From: Altererythrobacter epoxidivorans
GTDB taxonomy: Bacteria > Pseudomonadota > Alphaproteobacteria > Sphingomonadales > Sphingomonadaceae
Direction: 5' to 3'
NCBI RefSeq assembly: GCF_001281485.1
Contig: NZ_CP012669.1
Location: 1-64,000 of the forward strand
Length of the DNA: 64,000 nt
Within the stretch, counting starts at the first letter, position 1. Every line of letters starts with the position of its first letter. Under the pieces are notes generated by a model. It had not been told where the DNA came from. It saw only the letters and a list, made by a program, of their open reading frames with translations, and did not search any database. The position numbers and the translations under genes were made by a program. Positions 1 through 8,290 of this stretch are shown here, piece after piece.

Positions 1-143
1 CCAACCTGACCACCGAGATGGACGAGAAGAACGCGGCCACGCTGATCAAGCTGATCGACGCGCTGGAAGATGACGACGACGTCCAGACCGTATGGGGCAA
101 TTACGAGATCTCTGACGAGGTCATGGCGAAGCTCGACGCCTAG
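1..143 (+). CDS. YebC/PmpR-family transcriptional regulator, C-terminal fragment
   Basis: Only the last 46 codons are inside the window, read in the frame that starts at base 3 and ends with TAG at 141-143. The acidic run in [20 protein letters not shown] followed by SDEVM is the typical end of YebC/TACO1-family proteins, which act as DNA-binding regulators or translation activators. The ruvC gene follows ten bases later on the same strand; a yebC-ruvC neighbourhood is widespread in bacteria and supports the call. The N-terminal part lies upstream of the window and cannot be judged. Confidence 0.85.
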   Translation, partial: NLTTEMDEKNAATLIKLIDALEDDDDVQTVWGNYEISDEVMAKLDA

Positions 144-152
144 CCCCTTTTC

Positions 153-638
153 GTGACGATAATCCTCGGCCTCGATCCTTCGCTCAGCTGTACCGGCTGG
201 GGCGTGATCCGGGCCGAGGGTTCGCGCATCAGCCATATCGCCAATGGCGAAGTGAAAACCGATGCGAAGGCACCCATCGCCGAACGTCTGCACCATTTGC
301 ACGATGCCATCCGTGCCGTGATCGGCAGCCATGCGCCCGACCGGGCGGCGGCAGAGGAAATCTTCGTCAACAAGAACCCGCAATCGACATTGAAGCTGGC
401 GCAGGCGCGCGGCGCGGTGCTGGCCGCCTGCGCGGCTGGCGGACTGGCAGTCAACGAACATGCTGCCCGGCTGGTCAAGAAATCGGTCGTTGGTACCGGC
501 GGTGCGGACAAGGCGCAGGTCCAGGCGATGCTGAAGGTGCTGCTGCCCGGCGCGGCGGTTGCCGGTGCGGACGCGGCGGACGCGCTGGCTGTGGCCATCG
601 CCGATGCGCACCTGTCCTACTCGCCGCTCTCCCGCTAG
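153..638 (+). CDS. ruvC: Holliday junction resolvase RuvC
   Basis: RuvC is the endonuclease that cuts Holliday junctions after RuvAB branch migration during recombination and repair. The 161-residue length is normal. The RNase H-like catalytic acids are visible: D8 in ILGLDPSLSCTGWG, E68/E69 in AAAEEIFVNKN, and D140 and D143 in the C-terminal GADAADALAVA helix. The start is GTG at 153, ten bases after the yebC stop and with no strong Shine-Dalgarno in the short gap, so translation may be coupled. ruvA and ruvB are not next to it within the window; the next gene is an unrelated reductase. No oddities are seen. Confidence 0.95.
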   Translation: MTIILGLDPSLSCTGWGVIRAEGSRISHIANGEVKTDAKAPIAERLHHLHDAIRAVIGSHAPDRAAAEEIFVNKNPQSTLKLAQARGAVLAACAAGGLAVNEHAARLVKKSVVGTGGADKAQVQAMLKVLLPGAAVAGADAADALAVAIADAHLSYSPLSR

Positions 639-728
639 GAAGTTCGCATGAATTCGCCCGCGAAACCGAGGTTTTTCCCTGTCATGGACTGTGTTCCATG
701 TGTTCCATCCAGTAGGATTTGAGGCCCG

Positions 729-1079
729 ATGATCCACCTGTTCGGCATCTCCAATTGCGACACCGTGAAGAAGGCCAGGACCTGGCTCGATAAAGAAGGG
801 CTCGAATACACCTTCCACGATTACAAGAAGGAAGGCGCGGACAAGGCCAATCTCGAACGCTGGTCGGACCGCTGCGGCTGGGAAGTGCTGCTAAACCGTC
901 GGGGCACGACCTTCCGCAAGCTGGCTGACGAGGACAAGGCCAATATCGACCGCGACAAGGCGATTGCGCTGATGCTGGAGCATCCCAGCATGATCAAGCG
1001 GCCGGTGGCCGAGGTGGATGGCGGTGACCGCGTGCTGGTCGGCTTTGCCGTCAGCGAATGGGAAAACGCCTTCCGCTGA
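729..1079 (+). CDS. ArsC/Spx-family thioredoxin-fold reductase (YffB-like)
   Basis: This is a 116-residue thioredoxin-fold protein. The N-terminal signature GISNCDTVKKA carries a single cysteine (C10), with no second cysteine in a CxxC arrangement, and NRRGTTFRKL matches the arginine-rich substrate segment of the ArsC superfamily. The NCDTxKKA form is the one I associate with YffB-like proteins, thought to be glutathione-dependent thiol reductases rather than true arsenate reductases. No arsenic genes are nearby. The TGA stop overlaps the ATG of the pnuC-like gene by one base (TGATG), suggesting co-transcription and translational coupling. The exact substrate cannot be deduced. Confidence 0.85.
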   Translation: MIHLFGISNCDTVKKARTWLDKEGLEYTFHDYKKEGADKANLERWSDRCGWEVLLNRRGTTFRKLADEDKANIDRDKAIALMLEHPSMIKRPVAEVDGGDRVLVGFAVSEWENAFR

Positions 1080-1666
1080 TGTTCCACATGAGCCTGCTTG
1101 AAATCGTCGGCACGCTGTTCGGGTTTGCCAACATCGTCCTGCTGATCAGGCGGTCGGTGTGGAATTTCCCTGCCGCGATGGTGATGGTCAGCTGCATCGC
1201 AGTCGTCCTGTTCGAAGCGAAACTCTATGCCGAGGCCGGGCTGCAGGTCTTCTTCTTCATCGTGAACGTCTATGGCTGGTGGCTGTGGGCACGAGCCGGC
1301 GGGATGCAGCATGCGGTGCAGGTCGGCTGGATGGGCTGGCCCACGCGGATCGGTTGGATTGCCGCGACCGCTGCGGTCAGCCTTGAGCTCGGCTGGGCCC
1401 TGTCGCGCTATACCGATGCGGCTGTGCCGATGGTGGACAGCGCAGTCGCGGGAATGAGCGTATCGGCGCAGTTCCTGCTGTCCTTCCGCCGGATCGAGAA
1501 CTGGATCGCGTGGATCGTGATCGATGTCGTGTCGATCTGGCTATACGTCTCGCGCGACCTTGACCTTCTGGCGGTACTCTATGTCGCTTTCCTCGTGCTG
1601 TCCGTGCTCGGCCTGCGCGAATGGTGGAAGGCTGCCAAGACCGGCGGCGAGGCTGGTGCGGCATGA
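1079..1666 (+). CDS. pnuC: PnuC-type nicotinamide riboside transporter
   Basis: This is a hydrophobic protein of 195 residues with about seven membrane segments. Family marks are WNFPAAMVMV, the aromatic run FFIVNVYGWWLW and the C-terminal WIAWIVIDVVSIWLY, all typical of PnuC. PnuC carries nicotinamide riboside by facilitated diffusion, and uptake is driven by phosphorylation inside the cell. The next gene, overlapping by ATGA, encodes a NadR-like kinase domain, exactly the partner expected. I chose ATG 1079, which overlaps the upstream stop by one base; ATG 1088 (MSLLEIVG) is an alternative. The two genes form an NAD-salvage pair inside a run of tightly packed plus-strand genes. Confidence 0.92.
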   Translation: MFHMSLLEIVGTLFGFANIVLLIRRSVWNFPAAMVMVSCIAVVLFEAKLYAEAGLQVFFFIVNVYGWWLWARAGGMQHAVQVGWMGWPTRIGWIAATAAVSLELGWALSRYTDAAVPMVDSAVAGMSVSAQFLLSFRRIENWIAWIVIDVVSIWLYVSRDLDLLAVLYVAFLVLSVLGLREWWKAAKTGGEAGAA

Positions 1667-2199
1667 CGAGCATCTGCTTCCACGGTGCCGAAAGCACGGG
1701 CAAGACGGTGCTGATAAGGCAGCTGGCAGAAGAGTACGGCTGCCCCTGGGTGCCCGAATACGGGCGCACCTATGCCGAGGAGCGCGGCACCGATTTCAGC
1801 ATGGACGACCTGCTCGCCATCGCCCGTGGCCAGGACGAAGCGATGCAGGAAGCGGCGCAGCAAGCACCCGCACTGCTAATGCTCGACACCGATCCGCTGA
1901 TGACGGCGGCATGGGCGCAGATGCTGTTCGGCGAGATCCCGGACGAACTGCTCTCCTATCCCAAGGCCGATCACTACCTGTTGTTCGAACCCGACGTCCC
2001 GTGGAAGGGCGACGGTACGCGCATGTTCGGCGCCGACGATGCGCGCCATCGTTTCGCAACAATAGCCGAGGATATGCTGGTGCGAACGAAGGTGCCGTTC
2101 ACGCGGGTTTCAGGCGGCTGGCGCGATCGTGAAATCCAGGCGAGGGACGCAATCGCTGCGCGTGTCGCCGGGGCGGGAGAGGACAGGGTCGATGTCTAG
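1663..2199 (+). CDS. NadR-like AAA-family nicotinamide riboside kinase
   Basis: This is a 178-residue P-loop protein. Walker A is GAESTGKT at residues 8-15, and PEYGRTYAEERG and MLDTDPLMTAAWAQMLFG match the kinase domain of NadR, which phosphorylates nicotinamide riboside to NMN. The HTH and adenylyltransferase domains of enterobacterial NadR are absent, so this is a stand-alone kinase. It starts at ATG 1663, overlapping the pnuC stop in an ATGA junction, and ends eight bases inside the next coding region. Coupling to pnuC supports NAD salvage: the transporter brings in the riboside and this kinase traps it. Substrate assignment is inferred from family and context. Confidence 0.88.
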   Translation: MTSICFHGAESTGKTVLIRQLAEEYGCPWVPEYGRTYAEERGTDFSMDDLLAIARGQDEAMQEAAQQAPALLMLDTDPLMTAAWAQMLFGEIPDELLSYPKADHYLLFEPDVPWKGDGTRMFGADDARHRFATIAEDMLVRTKVPFTRVSGGWRDREIQARDAIAARVAGAGEDRVDV

Positions 2200-3250
2200 A
2201 CTGGTTGGAATGCTTGCCGTGATGCTGGCGATGGTGCCGGTCGTGCCGCTGCACGCAGGCAAGCCGCTTGTCATCGCGCATCGGGGGGCAAGTGCGGAGC
2301 GGCCCGAACACACGCTTTCCGCGTATGAACGCGCGATCGAACAGGGCGCGGACTATATCGAACCTGACCTTGTCGTGACGAAGGATCTCGTCCTCGTCTC
2401 GCGCCATGAAAACGAGTTGAGCGATACGACCGATGTGGCTTCGCGCGAAGAGTTCGAAAGCCGCCGGCGCGAGAAGACGATCGACGGCCAGCGCGTCAAC
2501 GGCTGGTTCGCGGAAGACTTCACGCTGGAAGAACTGCGCACCTTGCGGGCGAAAGAGCGGCTGCCGAACCTCCGGCCGGGCAATGCGCGTTACAACGGGC
2601 TGTACCAGGTGCCGACCTTGCAGGAGATCGTGGCCTTGGTGCGCGCCAAGGAGGCGGAAACCGGAAGGCGCATCGGCCTGATCCCCGAAATCAAGCACCC
2701 CACCTTCTTCCTCCAGGCGGAAGGGATCGACATGGTCGACCTGCTGCTGAAGGAATTCCGCACGCTTGGCGTAACCGCGCAGGATCCGGTCTATATCCAG
2801 AGCTTCGATGCCGCCCCCCTCGGACGGCTTCGGCAGCGCAGCGATTTCAAGCTGGTGCTGCTGGTGAAGCCGGATGGCGGTCCGGAGGACGAACCCGGCC
2901 TTCGCTATGCCGAAATGGTCACGCCGACCGGCCTTGCCGAAGTCGCGACCTTTGCCGATGCGGTCGGCGCACATGTCGGCATGCTGCTCGGTCCCGATGG
3001 CTCGCCGACCTCGCTGGTGGCCGATGCGAAAGCGGCGGGGCTTCAGGTTTTCGCCTGGACCATCCGTCCGGAAAACGACTTCCTGCCTGCGCAATTGCGC
3101 AGCGGTTCGGATCCGGCGGGTGTCGGCTGCGGCGATGTCGTCCTTGCAGGGTTGCTGACAGCCGCCGGGGTCGATGGATATTTCACCGACAAGTCCCTGG
3201 CGGGCCGCAAGTGCAACACCGCGATGATCGCGGCGGGAGCGGATCGCTGA
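2192..3250 (+). CDS. glpQ: Periplasmic glycerophosphodiester phosphodiesterase
   Basis: This is a 352-residue enzyme of the GDPD TIM-barrel family, which splits glycerophosphodiesters into glycerol-3-phosphate and an alcohol. Residues 1-22 form a signal peptide (hydrophobic MLAVMLAMVPVVPLHA), so it should act in the periplasm. The catalytic segment VIAHRGASAERPEHT holds H30 and R31, and IEPDL provides metal-binding acids near residue 57. The length and the insert around residues 110-150 match the GlpQ class rather than the short UgpQ class. ATG 2192 was chosen because it places the signal peptide at the N terminus and overlaps the nadR-like stop by eight bases. Confidence 0.92.
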   Translation: MSRLVGMLAVMLAMVPVVPLHAGKPLVIAHRGASAERPEHTLSAYERAIEQGADYIEPDLVVTKDLVLVSRHENELSDTTDVASREEFESRRREKTIDGQRVNGWFAEDFTLEELRTLRAKERLPNLRPGNARYNGLYQVPTLQEIVALVRAKEAETGRRIGLIPEIKHPTFFLQAEGIDMVDLLLKEFRTLGVTAQDPVYIQSFDAAPLGRLRQRSDFKLVLLVKPDGGPEDEPGLRYAEMVTPTGLAEVATFADAVGAHVGMLLGPDGSPTSLVADAKAAGLQVFAWTIRPENDFLPAQLRSGSDPAGVGCGDVVLAGLLTAAGVDGYFTDKSLAGRKCNTAMIAAGADR

Positions 3251-3269
3251 ACGGTGCGTTGTCTTGCCC

Positions 3270-3767
3270 ATGAGCAAGGCTGACGATGAAAAGTGGATGC
3301 GCGCCGCATTCGAACATGCGGTCGCGGAAAAGGGCACCGATCCTTCGGACACGCCTATCGCTGCAATCCTCGTGCTCGGGGACAAGGAAATCGCGCGCGG
3401 CGTGAACCACACCGCCGAATGCTGCGATGCCACCGCCCATGCAGAGGTGGTGACCCTTAGGGCTGGCGGTGCGGCGTATGGCGACATGCGGATAGAGGGC
3501 GCGACGCTCTATTCGACCTTGCAGCCGTGCGGGATGTGCACGTTTGCCAGCATCTGGGCCGGGGTCAGCCGGATCGTCTATGGTGCCGGGCGTGATGACG
3601 TTCACGAGATGTATTTCGAGGACAGGCATCTCTCGACGCTCGATTTCGTCGCCGACGCCTACAAGGACGACCTGACGCTCGAAGGCGGGGTCCTCGCCGA
3701 CGAATGCGCGCAGCTCTATTTCCGTCCGTGGGACGATGTGCCCGAAGACCAGCAGGCCAACGACTGA
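3270..3767 (+). CDS. CDA-fold nucleoside/base deaminase
   Basis: This is a 165-residue zinc deaminase. The zinc and catalytic motif is HAEV (H57, E59), and the second zinc motif is PCGMC (C87, C90), the standard cytidine-deaminase fold. The overall arrangement, with N50ish NHTAE before the HAE motif and a C-terminal alpha/beta extension, resembles guanine or cytosine deaminases more than the tRNA-specific TadA. The start was set at ATG 3270 (MSKADDEK), 19 bases after the glpQ stop. Gene order gives no substrate hint. It is on the same strand as glpQ and converges on the transporter gene that ends at 3786. Confidence 0.85.
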   Translation: MSKADDEKWMRAAFEHAVAEKGTDPSDTPIAAILVLGDKEIARGVNHTAECCDATAHAEVVTLRAGGAAYGDMRIEGATLYSTLQPCGMCTFASIWAGVSRIVYGAGRDDVHEMYFEDRHLSTLDFVADAYKDDLTLEGGVLADECAQLYFRPWDDVPEDQQAND

Positions 3768-3785
3768 CCCGCTGGTCGAGGCAAT

Positions 3786-5135
3786 TCAATCCATGCGCGG
3801 TTCGGGCTCTGCGGCAAGATCGGCCTTGCGCACTCTGTCGCCGACCTTGAGCGTCAGGAACACAAATGCCGCCACGGTCATCAGTCCGGCTGCGAGCCAC
3901 ATCACGGTCGCCATTTCATTCGTGCCGCCGAGCATGGCGAACACGGTCGCTCCGATGGAGACAGGCAGGTTGGACAGAGAATTGTAGATCGTGAACTGCG
4001 TCGCCGCGACACTCGGATCGGACAATTGCATGCGCAACGGGTTTGTCGCGATGCTGGTCATGACAACTGCGAGTGACCACAGGCAGCTGAGGCCGATGAA
4101 AGCGGCAGGCACGATCCAGATCGAACGGCCGTAAAGCACCAGCAGGGCGAGCACTGCGAAATAAATCCAGACCACGAAGCTGGCATTTCTCGGCCCGAGC
4201 CTGGCCGTGAGGAAGCTGCCGACGCCGATGGCAAGCACCGCCATGACAAGATCGACGGTCGAGATCATGCTCGAATAGCTGGCAGTCGTATATCCGACGA
4301 CGCTGACGGCAATGATCGGCCACATCGTGTCGAAGAAGCCGGCCGTGCCGCGCGCCAGCGACGAAGCGAAGATGAGCTTCAGGCTGTCGAATTTGAGCAA
4401 AGAACGGAACGCCGCCACCGCCATCGGCCACCATGCGCCCACATGTTTTTGAAGGTTGATTTGCGACGCTTTGCCTTCGGTCCACGGAAGCAGCCTCTCG
4501 CCCGGCCGTTCGCGGAGGAACACGACGTAGATCGTGATCAGCAGAATGATCGGAAGGAAGAACAGGAAGGTCGCCTGGCTGCCGAAATACTGGAGGCCGA
4601 AGCCGCCGATGACCGCAGAAGCAGCACGGCCCACGGCCTGTCCGCCGAACATGAAGGAGCTGGCGGTGCCCTGTTCCTCTTCGGGAAGGATGTCGACCGC
4701 CAGCCCGTCGACGGCAACGTCCTGGATCGCGGACCCGGCCCCGATCAGGAAGATGACGTAGAGGATCACCTGCAAGTCGTCGGGCTGGGGCGCAACCACC
4801 GCCGCGATAGTGAAACCGAGCACCATCAGCATTTGCGCGACGATTAGCCACAGGCGCCGACGCCCCATGGCAAGGAAGGCGTATCGGTCCATCACTGCGG
4901 CCGGGATGAATTTGAAGCTCCATGGCAGGAACGTCGTGGCGATGATCGCGGCAACATCGGCTTCGGAAGCGCCATTGGCCACCAGCCAAGCCGGAAATGC
5001 CACCATCGAAACGCCGAGCGGCAGGCCTTGCCCGAAATAGAGCAGGAAGAACGAGAACAGCCTGAGCGGCTTGCTTTCGGACAATACCATGCGCTGCTGC
5101 GCGGCTGTTTCTGTCAAGGTCGCGTCCTCCTCCAA
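3786..5135 (-). CDS. MFS transporter, AmpG/PAT-like
   Basis: This is a 449-residue membrane protein with about twelve predicted helices. The start LLYFGQGLPLGVSMVAFPAWLVANG and the loop MGRRRLW after the second or third helix match the AmpG/peptide-acetyl-CoA transporter branch of the major facilitator superfamily. GSAIQDVAVDGLAVDIL is another conserved AmpG-type stretch. AmpG imports muropeptides for cell-wall recycling, but the PAT branch is broad and the substrate here is not certain. No amidase or beta-lactamase gene is adjacent. It lies convergent to the deaminase gene and in tandem behind ubiG on the minus strand, with a 27-base gap. Confidence 0.82.
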   Translation of the reverse strand: MEEDATLTETAAQQRMVLSESKPLRLFSFFLLYFGQGLPLGVSMVAFPAWLVANGASEADVAAIIATTFLPWSFKFIPAAVMDRYAFLAMGRRRLWLIVAQMLMVLGFTIAAVVAPQPDDLQVILYVIFLIGAGSAIQDVAVDGLAVDILPEEEQGTASSFMFGGQAVGRAASAVIGGFGLQYFGSQATFLFFLPIILLITIYVVFLRERPGERLLPWTEGKASQINLQKHVGAWWPMAVAAFRSLLKFDSLKLIFASSLARGTAGFFDTMWPIIAVSVVGYTTASYSSMISTVDLVMAVLAIGVGSFLTARLGPRNASFVVWIYFAVLALLVLYGRSIWIVPAAFIGLSCLWSLAVVMTSIATNPLRMQLSDPSVAATQFTIYNSLSNLPVSIGATVFAMLGGTNEMATVMWLAAGLMTVAAFVFLTLKVGDRVRKADLAAEPEPRMD

Positions 5136-5162
5136 AAGGAGGAGCTTAGTCAGTGCCCCGAA

Positions 5163-5921
5163 TTAAGCAAATCGCGCGGTGACGATGTAATTCAGCGACA
5201 TATCTGAAGACAGGTGCAGCGACTTGCCCGGACGCCATGCGATGCCGCGTGGTTCGCCCATCGCAAGGCCCGCGTCTGCCAGCAGGCCAGCCAATTCGTC
5301 CGGGGTAACGAAGTCGTCCCAGTCGTGCGTGCCGCGCGGCACGTAGCCGACCCGCTCGGCTGCCTCGACCAACAGCAGTTTGCTCGCCGCAGTCCGGTTG
5401 GGCGTCGACATGACGAGCAGGCCGTCGGGCTTCAGACTGGCCGCCACATCGCGCAGGAAAGCAGCCTTGTCGGACACGTGTTCGATCACTTCGAGGCAGG
5501 TGACGAGATCGAACTGGCCGAGCTGGAGGCTCGCAAGCTCCCCCGCCATGTACCGAATGTCGAGGCCGGAAGATTCGGCATGGGCGCTCGCCACTCCGAC
5601 ATTCTCCGTCGATGCATCCACTCCGGTCACGTCGCCGCCAAGCCGTGCAAGCGGTTCGCAGAGGAGGCCTGCACCGCAACCGATGTCGAGCGCGCTTTTC
5701 CCGCGCAGCGGTGCCGCCGCCTCGATGTCGCTTGCCCAATGCATGTCGATCGCGTCGCGGATGAATTGCAGCCGGACCGGATTGACCTGGTGGAGCGAGG
5801 CCATCGGCCCCTTTGCATCCCACCAATCGCGGGCGAGGCGCCCGAAATGCGCGGCCTCTTCGGGACGGATCGTTGTGCCGCCCGTAGATTTGGTTTCACC
5901 GCGAGATATTGCATCGCTCAT
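5163..5921 (-). CDS. ubiG: Ubiquinone biosynthesis O-methyltransferase UbiG
   Basis: This is a 252-residue SAM-dependent methyltransferase that carries out the O-methylation steps of ubiquinone synthesis. The start region HFGRLARDWWDAKGPMASLHQVNPVRL is the diagnostic UbiG/Coq3 segment. The SAM motif LDIGCGAGLLCEPLARLG lies near residues 77-94, and TCLEVIEHV and LVMSTPNRT are the usual later motifs. It is divergent from lysC with about 60 bases between the two starts, an arrangement common in alphaproteobacteria. Length and motifs are normal. Confidence 0.95.
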   Translation of the reverse strand: MSDAISRGETKSTGGTTIRPEEAAHFGRLARDWWDAKGPMASLHQVNPVRLQFIRDAIDMHWASDIEAAAPLRGKSALDIGCGAGLLCEPLARLGGDVTGVDASTENVGVASAHAESSGLDIRYMAGELASLQLGQFDLVTCLEVIEHVSDKAAFLRDVAASLKPDGLLVMSTPNRTAASKLLLVEAAERVGYVPRGTHDWDDFVTPDELAGLLADAGLAMGEPRGIAWRPGKSLHLSSDMSLNYIVTARFA

Positions 5922-5980
5922 GCCGCGCCCCTAACAGGCCCCGATTGCTTGCACCAGCCTATGCGACAGGAGGCGATAGC

Positions 5981-7261
5981 TTGGCTCGTATCGTGATGAA
6001 ATTCGGCGGCACCTCGATGGCGGGGACCGAGCGCATTCGTCGCGTGGCCAATATCGTGCGCAAACAGCAGGCGGCGGGTCATGAGGTTGCCGTAGTCGTT
6101 TCGGCGATGGCGGGCGAAACCGACCGGCTGGTGAATTTCTGCCGCGAGGCCAACGCGCTATACGATCCGGCCGAATATGACGTGGTCGTCGCAAGCGGCG
6201 AACAGGTCACTTCGGGCCTCCTCGCGCTGACGCTGCAGTCGCTCGGCTGCAAGGCGCGCAGCTGGCTCGGCTGGCAGTTGCCGATCCACACGATCGAAGC
6301 GCATGCCAAGGCACGGATCGAGAGCATCGACGCCGACGAGCTGATCGCATCGATGCAGCGCGGCGAGATTGCGGTCATTCCCGGTTTCCAGGGCCTAAGC
6401 GAGGACAACCGCGTCACCACCCTCGGTCGTGGCGGTTCGGATACTTCAGCAGTTGCGGTTGCAGCTGCGGTAAAGGCCGACCGGTGTGACATCTATACCG
6501 ATGTGGACGGCGTCTATACGACCGACCCGCGCATCGTGGCCAAGGCGCGGAAGCTGAAGGCCGTGACCTACGAGGAAATGCTCGAACTCGCCTCGGTCGG
6601 GGCCAAGGTCCTCCAGACCCGCTCGGTCGGGCTGGCCATGAAAGAGGGCGTGCGCGTGCAGGTCCTCTCCAGCTTCATCGGCGACGACGCCGTCCCGGCA
6701 GACGATCTGCCCGGCACGATGATCGTGTCCGATGATGAAATGAACGCTCTAGTGGAGAACGGCGATATGGAACGCCAACTCGTAACCGGCATCGCTCATG
6801 ACAAGAACGAGGCGAAGATCATCCTCACGCGCGTGCCCGACAAGCCGGGCGCCGTCGCGCATATCTTCGAACCGCTCGCCCAGGCATCGATCAACGTCGA
6901 CATGATCATCCAGAACGTCGGGCGCGACAAGGGCGAGACCGACGTGACCTTCACCGTGCCACAGGCCGACCTCGCTCGCGCGCAGGCGCTGCTTGAAGAC
7001 AAGCGCGAGGAAATTGGTTTCAACCGCATCATCACCGACAGCAAGATCGCCAAGATCAGTGTCGTCGGCGTCGGGATGAAGAGCCATGCGGGCGTTGCCA
7101 GCACGATGTTCCGCGCACTGTCCGACCGCGGGATCAACATCCAGGCAATCTCGACTTCCGAGATCAAGGTTTCTGTGATGATCGACGAGGACGAAACCGA
7201 ACTTGCCGTCCGCGTGCTGCACACGGCCTACGGGCTCGACACGGATGACGAGGCGGCCTGA
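5981..7261 (+). CDS. lysC: Aspartate kinase
   Basis: Aspartate kinase makes aspartyl phosphate, the first step to lysine, threonine, methionine and diaminopimelate. The N-terminal kinase signature KFGGTSMAGTERI begins at residue 7, and LGRGGSDTSAVAVAAA is the substrate-binding loop. The C-terminal third (from about residue 270) carries two ACT repeats, the sites of lysine/threonine feedback. The start is TTG 5981: it has an AGGAGG Shine-Dalgarno at 5969-5974 and gives the family-standard N terminus MARIVMKFGG, while the upstream in-frame ATG adds 24 unlike residues inside the ubiG promoter region. The 426-residue length is normal for the single-gene alphaproteobacterial type. Confidence 0.96.
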   Translation: MARIVMKFGGTSMAGTERIRRVANIVRKQQAAGHEVAVVVSAMAGETDRLVNFCREANALYDPAEYDVVVASGEQVTSGLLALTLQSLGCKARSWLGWQLPIHTIEAHAKARIESIDADELIASMQRGEIAVIPGFQGLSEDNRVTTLGRGGSDTSAVAVAAAVKADRCDIYTDVDGVYTTDPRIVAKARKLKAVTYEEMLELASVGAKVLQTRSVGLAMKEGVRVQVLSSFIGDDAVPADDLPGTMIVSDDEMNALVENGDMERQLVTGIAHDKNEAKIILTRVPDKPGAVAHIFEPLAQASINVDMIIQNVGRDKGETDVTFTVPQADLARAQALLEDKREEIGFNRIITDSKIAKISVVGVGMKSHAGVASTMFRALSDRGINIQAISTSEIKVSVMIDEDETELAVRVLHTAYGLDTDDEAA

Positions 7262-7356
7262 AGCCGGTCGAAATCGGTTCGTCGGGGATGAGGCACCGCT
7301 GCACGGGCGGTAAGGTCTCCGGCTAACCAATCCTTAACTCAATACGCCGAACCATT

Positions 7357-7377
7357 CGCGTGCTGAAGGAGCACGCG
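7357..7377 (+). promoter_or_regulatory. Hairpin enclosing the ribosome binding site of the PilZ-HTH gene
   Basis: CGCGTGCT (7357-7364) and AGCACGCG (7370-7377) are perfectly complementary over 8 bp and leave a 5-base loop GAAGG. The Shine-Dalgarno GAAGGAG (7365-7371) lies in this loop and the first two stem bases, and the ATG at 7380 follows two bases after the stem. When folded, the stem would block ribosome access. The structure is seen directly in the sequence; its use as a translational switch is inference. Confidence 0.6.
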
Positions 7378-7379
7378 AC

Positions 7380-8054
7380 ATGGCGCTAAAAGCGCATCTG
7401 GATTACCTGACCGACAACGCTGGCGACGAACGCGGACAAGAGCGACGCCGCCTCCTGCTGGAAACCAGCGGGACCCTCCCTTCGGGAGAGGAGGCCAATG
7501 TTTCCGTCCACAACATCTCGCAGACCGGGATGCTGCTGGAGACGACGCTTCCGCTCGAAGAGGGCGAAGCGCTGTCGGTGGACTTGCCGCAAGCCGGGAC
7601 GGTCGAGGCACGGGTGGTGTGGAAATCGGGCCTCCTGTTCGGCTGCCAATTCAGGGGCCCGGTTTCCGACGGTGCACTCAGCGCCGCGGAATTACGTGCT
7701 TCGGCTCCTCTCGCGCCTGCCATCGGTCGGCCCGCGACTGCCCGGCAGGTCCCGAGCGAGCTTTTCGGCAAGCGACTGGAACAGCTGCGCAAAGGCCAGA
7801 GCCTGACACTGGCGCAAGTGGCCGATGCACTGGGTGTAAGCAAGCCGACCGTGTGGGCCTGGGAAAAGGGCAAGGCGCGTCCGATAGCCGACCGAATGCC
7901 TGCGCTTGCCGAGGTGCTGGGCATAGCCGAAGACGAACTAGCCCATTTCAGCGAGCCCCCCGGGATCGGAGAACTCGTCGAAGCGAGCCGTGCCCGTATT
8001 GCAGAGGCCTATGGAACGACTGCGGACCGCGTGAAGATCATGATCGAAGTCTGA
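7380..8054 (+). CDS. PilZ domain - XRE helix-turn-helix fusion regulator
   Basis: This is a 224-residue two-domain protein. Residues about 18-95 form a PilZ domain: R18xxxR22 (with further arginines) and N45xSxxG50 are the two c-di-GMP binding motifs. Residues about 128-190 form a Cro/CI-type helix-turn-helix (GKRLEQLRKGQSLTLAQVAD, then GVSKPTVWAWEKGKARP). A linker rich in alanine and proline joins them. The family logic predicts DNA binding controlled by c-di-GMP, though binding is not shown. A degenerate GGDEF protein is encoded next on the same strand, after an AT-rich gap. The start at ATG 7380 is supported by the Shine-Dalgarno held in the hairpin just upstream. Confidence 0.82.
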   Translation: MALKAHLDYLTDNAGDERGQERRRLLLETSGTLPSGEEANVSVHNISQTGMLLETTLPLEEGEALSVDLPQAGTVEARVVWKSGLLFGCQFRGPVSDGALSAAELRASAPLAPAIGRPATARQVPSELFGKRLEQLRKGQSLTLAQVADALGVSKPTVWAWEKGKARPIADRMPALAEVLGIAEDELAHFSEPPGIGELVEASRARIAEAYGTTADRVKIMIEV

Positions 8055-8290
8055 AGCACTGACACAACTTTGCCAAAACAATGCGTAATAAATGAATAAC
8101 ATGGTAAACAAAATACAGCGTTGAGTCGTATTTTAGTTAAGTAAGGTTACGTAGTTAACCAGGTTGTTCTTTTATTAATGCTTTTCCCTAGGGTATGGCG
8201 CGAAAATAAAAGAAACGGGTTAGTTAACGTCAAAGCTTGACTAGGTACGGTTAGACGGGGGGTAGTCGTCAAAGCCGGGGGCAAGCGGCA
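8055..8290 (+). promoter_or_regulatory. AT-rich intergenic region upstream of the GGDEF gene
   Basis: This 236-base gap is clearly richer in A and T than its surroundings, with several GTTAAC/TTAACC-like words between 8130 and 8230. GTCAA-AGC-TTGAC at 8229-8241 is a small perfect palindrome. The gap very likely carries the promoter of the GGDEF gene; no specific -35/-10 pair was assigned. Confidence 0.4.

Noticed and set aside
729..1079. Arsenate reductase of an arsenic-resistance operon
   Set aside because: The CDTVKKA signature fits the YffB-like branch, and no ars genes are adjacent.
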